Source of the DNA: an uncultured Bacteroidia bacterium
GTDB taxonomy: Bacteria; Bacteroidota; Bacteroidia; Bacteroidales; UBA932
Direction of reading: 5' to 3'
Length of the DNA: 34,074 nt
NCBI GenBank assembly: GCA_902774155.1
Contig: CACYHF010000015.1
Span: 1 to 34,074 of the forward strand
The notes below the pieces were generated by a model. It did not search any database and had not been told where the DNA came from. It worked only from the letters and a program-made list of their open reading frames with translations. The position numbers and the translations under genes are program-made. Below, in pieces: positions 7,773 through 15,228 of the stretch. Each line of letters begins with the position of its first letter. Positions within the stretch are counted from its first letter, which is position 1.

Positions 7773-9116
7773 TTATTTCAAAGTCTTTCCGTTGATACCG
7801 AATTTGCCTTTGTCCTTACTCAATTTGAAATCCACCGCAATGGTCATGGCTACCTTGGCTTTCTTGCCATGGTGACGGCCCGGCCGCCACTTGGGCGAAG
7901 CGCTCACCACCCGGACGGCTTCATCGTCCAACACCTGATGGATGCCGCGCGAGACTTTCACATCCTGCACCTCTCCCTTTTCGTCGATGATGAAATCCAC
8001 CAGGACGCAGCCCTGGATGCCATTGTCCACCGCGTAGCTGGGATACTTCAGGTATTGATACACCCAGCGCTCCATGAAGGTGGCAGGGTCCGGGGAATTC
8101 AGGAACATAGGTTTCACCTCCACGTCACTGTATGCATATACGCCGATCGGGTGTTCTTTCTTGTTTTCCAAGGTTCCGTGGAACAGCGGACGCTGTCCGT
8201 TGGCCAGGTGCTGGACATAGCTGTAGATGTATTCCAGTTCGCGTTCCATCCCCTCGAAATCCACCAGGGAATAGGTATCCCGGCCCGTATTGTGCTCCGG
8301 ATAGCGTCCCGTAGTGAACAGGACGGAAGGGATCTGCCTGTCGTAGAAGACTATATGATCTCCAGGATAAGGCTCCTGGGCGGTTAGCTGAGCCTGGATG
8401 GGAAGCAATTCCCCCTGCAGGGACTGCGCGATGGTGTTCAGGTCCGTGTTGGATGCGGTGTAGGCCCAGAATCCGTTGGACGAGAGGCCCAACATATCCA
8501 GATTCACCATGGCATCAATATTGGCCACTTCGTCGGCCAGGGAACGATTCAGGAGATACCAGGCGCCGGCGAAAGACTCGCAGGAACTGCCGAAACCCAC
8601 CAGCAGGATGCTTCTTCGCAGCTGGGTCCTGGCCAGGGACAGTTTCCGGGCCAGTTCCACCAGCATAGCCATACCGGAGGCATTGCCGTTGGCGCCGAAG
8701 TAGATGCGGTTCACCCGCTCTCCGTTCACGGTGAGCTGGTCCATCCCCAGGTTGTCCATACGTGCTCCCACCACTATATAGTGCTCGTTCAGGTTCTTAT
8801 CCCAACCCGGGATAATGCCCATCACGTTGCGGGACGTAAGGGTATCGGCCTGTCCGGCCAGCTTGAATTCACAGCCCGAGGTGAGCATTTCCACCCCGTA
8901 TTCCTTCAGTTTTTCCGTCAGGTAATCGGCCGCCATGCGCTCTCCTTCCGATCCGGCCTTCCTGCCTTCCAGCTGGGCGCCGGCCCAATAGGCCACATGT
9001 TCCTTGAAGGCCCGGACGGTTTCGGAGTCGTCCAGGTCTTCCAGAGAGACGCGATACTGCGCATGAATCCCAGTTGCCGCCAGCAGGGCAACCAGCAGGG
9101 ACAGAAGTTTTTTCAT
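7773..9116 (-). CDS. Degenerate M28-peptidase-like protein fused to a TonB C-terminal domain
   Basis: Exported protein of 447 residues with a signal peptide (MKKLLSLLVALLAATGIHAQ). Residues 30-310 have an M28 aminopeptidase fold pattern, but the metal site is mostly lost. The usual His of HxD is Arg119 (VGARMDNLG), the GADDNASG loop reads GANGNASG (residues 141-148), and the catalytic Glu-Glu pair reads Ser178-Cys179 (GFGSSCESFAG). Asp207 in NLDMLG and a late His (PEHNTGRDT) remain. Residues 345-435 are a TonB C-terminal domain: YLKYPSYAVDNGIQGCVLVD, then FIIDEKGEVQDVKVSRGI and PKWRPGR. There is no N-terminal anchor of the TonB type, so this is probably a periplasmic binding protein rather than an energy transducer. 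Its start overlaps the SPOR gene stop (ATGATGA); ATG 9119 is an alternative. Confidence 0.85.
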   Translation of the reverse strand: MKKLLSLLVALLAATGIHAQYRVSLEDLDDSETVRAFKEHVAYWAGAQLEGRKAGSEGERMAADYLTEKLKEYGVEMLTSGCEFKLAGQADTLTSRNVMGIIPGWDKNLNEHYIVVGARMDNLGMDQLTVNGERVNRIYFGANGNASGMAMLVELARKLSLARTQLRRSILLVGFGSSCESFAGAWYLLNRSLADEVANIDAMVNLDMLGLSSNGFWAYTASNTDLNTIAQSLQGELLPIQAQLTAQEPYPGDHIVFYDRQIPSVLFTTGRYPEHNTGRDTYSLVDFEGMERELEYIYSYVQHLANGQRPLFHGTLENKKEHPIGVYAYSDVEVKPMFLNSPDPATFMERWVYQYLKYPSYAVDNGIQGCVLVDFIIDEKGEVQDVKVSRGIHQVLDDEAVRVVSASPKWRPGRHHGKKAKVAMTIAVDFKLSKDKGKFGINGKTLK

Positions 9117-9649
9117 CATTCGTTTACCAGGATCCAGCTGTCTTGGGGGCATACGCCCGTACCACGCAGCTGATTAAGGGTTTTCAGACTTTCGTTCAAA
9201 CTGTTGGAGGGGCAGATTCCCACGGCCAGCAATCCGTTGCGGAAGCTGATGATGGTGGCGTTTGAATAACCGGCATCCTTGCACGCATTCAGTTTGCGTT
9301 CGGCGTAATAACGTCCCCGGAACGCACCCACGATCAAGTAATATTTGTACTCCAGCTTAGTGGTGAACAGCCCGCCCAGTTTGGCGGGATTCAGGATGGT
9401 TCCATTGGATTGGGAAAGGGAGTCCAGCAGGTGGGCTTCCAGGGCGGCCAGGGAATCCGCCAGCGCCTTTTCCGCGCGGGCCATGGAATCCAGCCGTGCC
9501 TGATGCCGCGCTTCCTCGGCAGCCATCTGCTCCAGCCGCAACTGCTCCACCTGCGCCGATGTAGGGCGCCCGGCCAGCGTGCGGACGAAGTCACAACTGC
9601 TTACGCTCAGGAGCGCAAGAGCCAGAAACAGGACCAAGGTTTTTTTCAT
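9116..9649 (-). CDS. SPOR-domain lipoprotein
   Basis: The 177-residue product has a lipoprotein signal MKKTLVLFLALALLSVSSC (lipid Cys19). Next comes an alanine- and glutamate-rich, probably coiled-coil stretch (residues 33-75, AQVEQLRLEQMAAEEARHQA and on). The C-terminal SPOR-like domain (about 98-170) begins EYKYYLIVGAFRGRYYAERK and contains ATIISFRNGLLAVGI. SPOR domains bind glycan strands lacking stem peptides at division sites. The protein is expected to be anchored in a membrane and to bind peptidoglycan. It is the first gene of a probable six-gene reverse transcript, with a clear promoter at 9670-9677 and an unusually strong Shine-Dalgarno site at 9657-9663. Confidence 0.85.
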   Translation of the reverse strand: MKKTLVLFLALALLSVSSCDFVRTLAGRPTSAQVEQLRLEQMAAEEARHQARLDSMARAEKALADSLAALEAHLLDSLSQSNGTILNPAKLGGLFTTKLEYKYYLIVGAFRGRYYAERKLNACKDAGYSNATIISFRNGLLAVGICPSNSLNESLKTLNQLRGTGVCPQDSWILVNE

Positions 9650-9656
9650 ACATAAT

Positions 9657-9663
9657 CCTCCTT
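9657..9663 (-). promoter_or_regulatory. Strong Shine-Dalgarno site AAGGAGG
   Basis: The reverse strand reads AAGGAGG seven bases before the ATG at 9649. Most other starts in the window lack such a site, so this one stands out and fixes the start. Confidence 0.75.
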
Positions 9664-9669
9664 AATCTG

Positions 9670-9677
9670 CAAAATTA
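9670..9677 (-). promoter_or_regulatory. Promoter TAATTTTG for the SPOR-M28/TonB-leuS-yitT-yitT-araC run
   Basis: The reverse strand reads TAATTTTG 20 bases before the ATG at 9649. No other TAnnTTTG motif was noticed in the gaps of the downstream run, which are 48 bases or less. Confidence 0.65.
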
Positions 9678-9711
9678 CGCTTTTTTCCAAAATCAAGCCA
9701 AATAAAAGTAG

Positions 9712-9719
9712 TATATTTG
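9712..9719 (+). promoter_or_regulatory. Promoter TATATTTG for the phoH-like gene
   Basis: TATATTTG ends seven bases before the ATG at 9727, again leaving almost no leader. It is divergent from the promoter at 9670-9677. Confidence 0.7.
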
Positions 9720-9726
9720 CGCACTT

Positions 9727-10683
9727 ATGAAGAAAACCGTCACGTTGGACGCCATCGACCCCATCGAAATCTTCGGGGTTGGCAACAAAATACTCAGCGA
9801 GTTCTGCTCGTATTTTCCCCACCTGAAAGTGGTGGCGCGGGGCAACCAGCTCATCCTGGAGGGAAAGGAAAGTGACATCGCCGAATTCAACATCCGCTTT
9901 GCCGAACTGGTGGAGCGGCGTCATCATAAGATGAATCTCACCGTCTACGACGTAGAAGACATCTTTTCCGGCAGCGGGGACGGCCACTTCCATCCCGGCC
10001 CGGACGCCATCATCGTCCACGGAACCGATGGAAAACCCATCCGCGCCAGGGGGAAAACCCAGCAGGAACTGGTGAACGCCTATTTCGACCACGACCTTAT
10101 CTTCGCCATCGGCCCGGCCGGAACCGGCAAAACATATATAGCCATCGCGCTGGCGGTACGCGCCCTCAAGAACCGGGAAATCAAACGCATCATCCTCACC
10201 CGCCCGGCCGTGGAAGCCGGTGAGCGCCTGGGCTTCCTGCCGGGAGACCTCAAGGAAAAACTGGACCCGTACCTGCAACCGCTGTACGACGCCCTCTCAG
10301 ACATGATTCCCTCCCGCAAACTGCAGGAATTCATGGCCGACGGCACCATCCAGATCGCGCCCCTGGCCTATATGCGAGGCCGCACGCTGGACCGCGCCTG
10401 CGTGATCCTGGACGAAGCCCAGAACACCAACCTGGGCCAGTTGAAGATGTTCCTCACCCGTATGGGTTCCAGTGCCAAGTTCATCGTCACCGGCGACGCC
10501 ACCCAGATAGACCTTCCCCGCCGGGAAGACAGCGGCCTGCTCCGGGGCATCGCCCTGCTGGAAGGCATCAAAGGCATCGCCACCATCCGTTTCACCAACG
10601 AAGACATCGTCCGTCACCCGCTGGTGACCAAAATCGTCAAGGCTTTCGATCAGAAAGAACCCGAAGAAAAGATTGGCAAATAA
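9727..10683 (+). CDS. phoH: PhoH-like ATPase
   Basis: This 318-residue cytoplasmic P-loop ATPase has Walker A GPAGTGKT at residues 129-136, then RIILTRPAVEAGERLGFLPG, Walker B VILDEAQNT (Asp229-Glu230) and the sensor motif IVTGDATQIDLP. The N-terminal 110 residues are a small KH-like RNA-binding module (KKTVTLDAIDPIEIFGVGN and on), the usual layout of the PhoH-like protein of bacteria. The family is linked to RNA metabolism, and the exact role is unclear. The gene begins right after a TATATTTG promoter and is followed after 21 bases by the LolA-like gene. Confidence 0.93.
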   Translation: MKKTVTLDAIDPIEIFGVGNKILSEFCSYFPHLKVVARGNQLILEGKESDIAEFNIRFAELVERRHHKMNLTVYDVEDIFSGSGDGHFHPGPDAIIVHGTDGKPIRARGKTQQELVNAYFDHDLIFAIGPAGTGKTYIAIALAVRALKNREIKRIILTRPAVEAGERLGFLPGDLKEKLDPYLQPLYDALSDMIPSRKLQEFMADGTIQIAPLAYMRGRTLDRACVILDEAQNTNLGQLKMFLTRMGSSAKFIVTGDATQIDLPRREDSGLLRGIALLEGIKGIATIRFTNEDIVRHPLVTKIVKAFDQKEPEEKIGK

Positions 10684-10704
10684 TTTGCAGAACATACATC
10701 CGCT

Positions 10705-11226
10705 ATGAAAAAAATACTGACATTCGTACTGCTCCTCTGCGGTATCACCGCCGGAGCCCAGACCCTGGAAGGGACCTTCACCCAGGCCAAAACCCTCAAG
10801 ATTACCGGAAAAGTCATCACAAGCGAAGGCACACTCACATACACCGCCCCCGACCAGCTGGCCATGTTGTATACCAAGCCGGACGGAGATTATTTCATCA
10901 TCGACGGCCCTATGCTGCGGATGGACCTGCGCGGCGTATCGCTGGACGTGAACACAGACAACAACAAAACGGTGAAATCCCAGCGCAATGCCATCCTCTA
11001 CGGCATCGCAGGCCGATATGAGGAAATCGCCCAGGAAATGGACGCAGACCTCACCGTCACCCCGGCCAAGGACGGCGGCAAACACGTGGTGATCAAAGTG
11101 CGCCAGACGCTTCCCAAAGGCTACTCCGGCATGGAGCTGGATTACAAGAAAAACGGGCAGCTGCGCACCATGGTCCTGGATGAGTTCGGCGGCATCTCCA
11201 CAACCTACGTCCTCACCATAAAATAG
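10705..11226 (+). CDS. LolA-like outer-membrane lipoprotein carrier
   Basis: The 173-residue exported protein has a signal peptide MKKILTFVLLLCGITAGAQ and no lipobox. The mature part alternates strands as in the LolA/LolB half-barrel: KITGKVITSEGTLTYTAPDQ, then LYTKPDGDYFIIDGPMLRMD and YSGMELDYKKNGQLRTMVLD, ending GGISTTYVLTIK. It is shorter than E. coli LolA but typical of Bacteroidetes members. The likely role is to carry lipoproteins or another hydrophobic ligand across the periplasm. It lies 21 bases after phoH and before the separate gyrA promoter. Confidence 0.75.
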   Translation: MKKILTFVLLLCGITAGAQTLEGTFTQAKTLKITGKVITSEGTLTYTAPDQLAMLYTKPDGDYFIIDGPMLRMDLRGVSLDVNTDNNKTVKSQRNAILYGIAGRYEEIAQEMDADLTVTPAKDGGKHVVIKVRQTLPKGYSGMELDYKKNGQLRTMVLDEFGGISTTYVLTIK

Positions 11227-11251
11227 GTATTGAATTCCCGGAAATTTTACT

Positions 11252-11259
11252 TATCTTTG
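11252..11259 (+). promoter_or_regulatory. Promoter TATCTTTG for gyrA
   Basis: TATCTTTG with a TTG at 11230-11232, 19 bases upstream, as expected for the -33 element. The ATG is at 11286, so this transcript has a leader of about 20 bases. Confidence 0.7.
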
Positions 11260-11285
11260 TATGTTTATAGAAAGGTAAGTAGAAT

Positions 11286-13835
11286 ATGGACAATATCGAA
11301 GAGAAGAATGGGCTCGAGGAGCCGCAGGGTAGCGGCTACATCGAGCAAGTGGAGATAGATCACGAGATGCGCACCGCCTACATCGACTATTCCATGTCGG
11401 TGATTGTTTCCCGTGCGCTTCCGGATGCCCGTGACGGCCTCAAGCCGGTCCAGCGCCGCGTTCTGTTCGGCATGGACAACATGGGCCTCAGCTATAACGG
11501 TCAAACCAAGAAGAGTGCCCGTATCGTGGGTGAGGTGATGGGTAAATTCCATCCCCACGGGGACTCCAGCGTATACGACGCCATGGTGCGCCTGGGCCAG
11601 GACTGGAACCAGCGTTATCCTTTGGTCAAGGGGCAGGGAAACTTCGGCTCTGTAGACGGAGACTCCCCCGCCGCCATGCGTTACACGGAGGCCAAGCTGC
11701 AGAAGATGGCCGAAGACGTCCTGGGAGATATGGACAAGGACACCGTGGACATGACGCTCAACTTCGACGACACCCTGGAAGAGCCCACCGTTCTGCCCAC
11801 CAAGGCTCCCCTGCTGCTGCTCAACGGCGCATCCGGCATTGCCGTAGGTATGGCCACCAACATGGCCCCGCACAACCTGGGTGAATGCTGCGACGCCATC
11901 TGCGCATACATCGACAATCCCGAAATCATCACCGAGGAACTGATGCACCACATCAAGGGCCCGGACTTCCCCACCGGCGGCATCGTCATGGGCGTTTCCG
12001 GCATCAAGGAAGCCTACGAAACCGGCCGGGGCCGCGTGGTCATCCGCTCCAAGACGGAGATTGAAGTGGACGAACACGGCCGCGAAACCATCGTGGTCAC
12101 GGAAATCCCTTATATGGTGAACAAGCGGGAAATGATTGAGAAGATCGCCCAGCTGGCCGATGACAAGAAAATCGAAGGCATCTCTTACATCAACGACGAA
12201 AGCTCCCGCGGCGAAACCCGCGTGGTCATCCGCCTCAAGCAGGGAACCAACTCCGGCGTGGTCCTGAACATGCTGTTCAAGTACAGCCCGCTCCAGAGCA
12301 GTTTCTCCTTCAATAACGTAGCGCTGGTAAAAGGCCGTCCCCGCACCCTGAGCCTCAAGGAAATCATCAAGGAATTCGTAGACTTCCGCCATGAGGTTGT
12401 AGTGCGCCGCACCCGCTTCGAACTGGACAAGGCCCAGAAGCGCGCCCATATCCTGGAAGGCCTCCTGAAGGCCATGGACCTCATCGACGAGATTGTCCAC
12501 ATCATCCGCTACGAAGCCAAGAGCATCGACGAAGCCCGTCAGATGCTGGTAGACCGCTACCAGTTCACGGATGTACAGGCTGCCGCCATCGTGGAAATGC
12601 GCCTGCGTCAGCTGGTGGGCTTGGAGCGTGAAAAGCTTCAAAACGAATACGACGAACTGATGAAGTTCATCGACCGCTGCAACCAGATCCTGGGCAGCGT
12701 GGAGGAACAGTTCAATGTGGTGAAGTCGGAAACTATGGACCTTAAGGCCCGCTACGCAGACCCTCGCCGCACGGAAATCACCCTCTCCGAAGATGAATTC
12801 AACCCGGAAGACTTCTACGCCGACGAAGACCAGGTAATCACCATTTCCCACCTGGGTTACATCAAGCGCACCCCCCTCACCGAATTCCGCACCCAGAACC
12901 GCGGCGGCGTGGGCAGCAAGGGCAGCGCCACGCGCGACGAAGACTTCATCGAGCACATCTATATCGCCAACACCCACAGCACTATGCTGCTGTTCACCCA
13001 GAAGGGCAAGTGCTACTGGCTCAAGGTTTATGAAATTCCGGAAGGCAACCGCACCTCCAAGGGCCGCGCCATCCAGAACATCCTCATGATAGACCCGGAC
13101 GATGCCGTCCGCGCCTACCTCAACGTCAAGACCCTCAAGGACGAGGAATTCATCAACAACAACTACATCATGATGGTCACCCGCCAGGGTATCGTGAAGA
13201 AGACTTCCCTGGAAGCCTATTCCCGTCCCCGCACCAACGGCGTGAACGCCATCAACATCCGCGAAGACGACCAACTGCTGGAAGCCATTCTCACCAACGG
13301 CCGCTGCAACATCATGATCGCCGCCCACGGCGGACGCTGCGTCCACTTCGACGAAAGGGATGCCCGCGCCATGGGCCGCACCTCCACCGGTGTCCGTGGC
13401 ATCAATCTTGATGAAGGCGATTATGTGGTGGGCGTAGTCTGCCAGGACTTCCAGGCCGAAGACGCAGCGAAGCACCAGGTGCTGGCCGTATCCGAGAATG
13501 GCTACGGCAAACGCTCAGACCCGCAGGACTACCGTCAGACCGCAAGAGGTGCCAAGGGTGTCAGAACCCTGAACATCACCGAAAAGACCGGCAATCTGGT
13601 GGCCATCAAGAACGTCACCGACGACGACGACCTTATGATCATCTGCCGGAGCGGCATCACCATCCGAATGCCTGTCAACACCATCCGTGTTGCCGGACGT
13701 GCCACCCAGGGCGTTAAGCTCATCAACATCCGGGAAAAGGACGCCATCGCCGCCGTTTCCGTAGTCGCTCACAGCGAAGAGGAAGAAAGTCAGGCCGCAG
13801 AAGGAACCGAAATCACCGAAACACCGCAGGAATAA
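11286..13835 (+). CDS. gyrA: DNA gyrase subunit A
   Basis: This 849-residue type II topoisomerase subunit cleaves and rejoins DNA with GyrB to introduce negative supercoils. The active-site Tyr133 lies in [10 protein letters not shown], an offset of 11 from E. coli Tyr122. The quinolone region [14 protein letters not shown] has Ser94 and Asp98 at the positions of E. coli Ser83 and Asp87, so no classical resistance change is present. The C-terminal half holds repeated beta-pinwheel blades, and [15 protein letters not shown] is a recognisable though degenerate GyrA box, which favours GyrA over ParC. The acidic tail [19 protein letters not shown] is common in gyrase. The gene has its own promoter, and the TPR gene follows after 24 bases. 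Confidence 0.96.
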   Translation: MDNIEEKNGLEEPQGSGYIEQVEIDHEMRTAYIDYSMSVIVSRALPDARDGLKPVQRRVLFGMDNMGLSYNGQTKKSARIVGEVMGKFHPHGDSSVYDAMVRLGQDWNQRYPLVKGQGNFGSVDGDSPAAMRYTEAKLQKMAEDVLGDMDKDTVDMTLNFDDTLEEPTVLPTKAPLLLLNGASGIAVGMATNMAPHNLGECCDAICAYIDNPEIITEELMHHIKGPDFPTGGIVMGVSGIKEAYETGRGRVVIRSKTEIEVDEHGRETIVVTEIPYMVNKREMIEKIAQLADDKKIEGISYINDESSRGETRVVIRLKQGTNSGVVLNMLFKYSPLQSSFSFNNVALVKGRPRTLSLKEIIKEFVDFRHEVVVRRTRFELDKAQKRAHILEGLLKAMDLIDEIVHIIRYEAKSIDEARQMLVDRYQFTDVQAAAIVEMRLRQLVGLEREKLQNEYDELMKFIDRCNQILGSVEEQFNVVKSETMDLKARYADPRRTEITLSEDEFNPEDFYADEDQVITISHLGYIKRTPLTEFRTQNRGGVGSKGSATRDEDFIEHIYIANTHSTMLLFTQKGKCYWLKVYEIPEGNRTSKGRAIQNILMIDPDDAVRAYLNVKTLKDEEFINNNYIMMVTRQGIVKKTSLEAYSRPRTNGVNAINIREDDQLLEAILTNGRCNIMIAAHGGRCVHFDERDARAMGRTSTGVRGINLDEGDYVVGVVCQDFQAEDAAKHQVLAVSENGYGKRSDPQDYRQTARGAKGVRTLNITEKTGNLVAIKNVTDDDDLMIICRSGITIRMPVNTIRVAGRATQGVKLINIREKDAIAAVSVVAHSEEEESQAAEGTEITETPQE

Positions 13836-13859
13836 TCAATCTAATAATCTTTTAATAGT

Positions 13860-15161
13860 ATGAAAAAGTTATTTTTCGCCCTCGCGCTCGTCTGCTCGCT
13901 GCAGCTTGCGTATGCACAGAAGCCCGATGAGGAAATGCAGAAGGCTGTTGACAAAGCCCTCGCTGCCGCACAGGATGCCAAGAAGGCTACCAAGTCTGCC
14001 ACTTGGATGAATCTGGGCAAAGCGTATATGACGGCCTACAACAACCCCATCTCCAACATCGCTCCCGGTCTGGACAAGGCCACTTTCGGCATGATGAACA
14101 AGGAGCAGCCCATCTCCGTCTCCAACGTCACCGTTGGCGGTGAGGCCTATGAGAAGATGCAGCTCTCCCACCTGGACGTTTACTTCAACGGCGCCGGTTT
14201 GCTGGCCATCGTGGATGTAACCAAGCCCTCCGTTCCCGGAGACCTCCTGGGCGAAGCCGGCAAGGCTTATGTAAAGGCATTTGAACTGGGTGCCAAGGAC
14301 AAGGACATCGCTCCCAAGCTCAAGGAAATCGCCGATGCCTACTACAACGACGCTTTCACCGCCTATTCCCTGGGTAACATGGCCAAAGCCAGCGACCTCT
14401 TCAAGGGCGCCTATGACTGGTCCACCACCGCTCCCAACACGGAAGCCAACATTGACGCCGCCTACAACAGCGCCTTCACCGCCCTGGCCTCCAAGAACTA
14501 CGCCCGCGCAGAGGAATACTACAACATCTGCCTGTCCAAGGACTACACCTCCGAGGGTAACATCTACGCCGCCCTCTCCGAAGTTTCCCTCGCCAAGGCC
14601 GATACCCTGACCGCCAAGAACTACCTGGCCACCGGTCTCACCAAATATCCGGACAACGCTTCCATCCTGACCAACCTCATCAACCTGTACCTGCAGACCA
14701 ATGAGGATCCCAAGAAGATTGTGGAGCTGCTGGACGAAGCCAAGAAAGCCATGCCCGACAACCCCTCCCTCTACTATGTGGAAGGTAACATCTATGCCGG
14801 CATCAAGGATTTCGACGCCGCTACCGCCGCCTACAACAAGGGTCTGGAGATTGATCCCAAGTACGATATGGCTTATTACGGCCTGGCTCAGGTGGCCCTG
14901 AAGAAAGGTGAGGCCATTGTGGAAGAGATGAACGCCCTGGATGTACGTGAATGGAAGAAGTACGACGAACTCAACGCCCAGCTCATTGAGGTTTACAAAG
15001 GCGCCATCGAGCCCTTCGAGAAGTGCTACGAGGTAAGCTCCAACCCGGACGTGAAAGCCGCCGCCGCAGACTTCCTGAAGCGCCTGAACTTCCAGCTCCG
15101 CAACGTGGATCCGAAGTTCCAGGCCGACTATGAGAAGTGGAATGGCATTGTGGGTCAGTAA
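13860..15161 (+). CDS. Exported TPR-repeat protein
   Basis: The 433-residue protein has a signal peptide MKKLFFALALVCSLQLAYAQ and tetratricopeptide-like helical pairs across most of its length. Examples are DAYYNDAFTAYSLGNMAKAS, AYNSAFTALASKNYARAEEY and PSLYYVEGNIYAGIKDFDAA. It is rich in Ala, Lys and Tyr and predicted periplasmic. A protein of this type directly after gyrA is, from memory, a common arrangement in Bacteroidales. It probably serves as a scaffold; a partner cannot be named. The gene is probably transcribed with gyrA (24-base gap, no promoter motif) and is followed by a terminator at 15183-15214. Confidence 0.85.
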   Translation: MKKLFFALALVCSLQLAYAQKPDEEMQKAVDKALAAAQDAKKATKSATWMNLGKAYMTAYNNPISNIAPGLDKATFGMMNKEQPISVSNVTVGGEAYEKMQLSHLDVYFNGAGLLAIVDVTKPSVPGDLLGEAGKAYVKAFELGAKDKDIAPKLKEIADAYYNDAFTAYSLGNMAKASDLFKGAYDWSTTAPNTEANIDAAYNSAFTALASKNYARAEEYYNICLSKDYTSEGNIYAALSEVSLAKADTLTAKNYLATGLTKYPDNASILTNLINLYLQTNEDPKKIVELLDEAKKAMPDNPSLYYVEGNIYAGIKDFDAATAAYNKGLEIDPKYDMAYYGLAQVALKKGEAIVEEMNALDVREWKKYDELNAQLIEVYKGAIEPFEKCYEVSSNPDVKAAAADFLKRLNFQLRNVDPKFQADYEKWNGIVGQ

Positions 15162-15182
15162 TCCCCATCTAGCCCATTATTT

Positions 15183-15214
15183 AGCCTTCGGCCTTTGGGT
15201 CGAAGGCTTTTTTT
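15183..15214 (+). terminator. Rho-independent terminator after gyrA-TPR
   Basis: AGCCTTCG (15183-15190) pairs perfectly with CGAAGGCT (15201-15208) across a 10-base loop, followed by seven T (15208-15214). It abuts the next gene's promoter with two bases between. Confidence 0.9.
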
Positions 15215-15216
15215 AT

Positions 15217-15224
15217 TAATTTTG
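15217..15224 (+). promoter_or_regulatory. Promoter TAATTTTG for the Clp ATPase gene
   Basis: TAATTTTG ends four bases before the ATG at 15229, which implies a leaderless transcript. It starts immediately after the terminator T-run. Confidence 0.7.
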
Positions 15225-15228
15225 TACC

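Noticed and set aside
11265-13475. A 736-codon open frame opposite gyrA, and similar long ones at 25147-27528 and 22127-23569
   Set aside because: These are antisense shadows of clear genes, rich in His/Val/Asp/Gly, with no promoter or recognisable motif.
11286-13835. ParC rather than GyrA
   Set aside because: The GyrA-box-like RQTARGAKG, the acidic tail and overall N-terminal similarity favour GyrA, although the box is degenerate.
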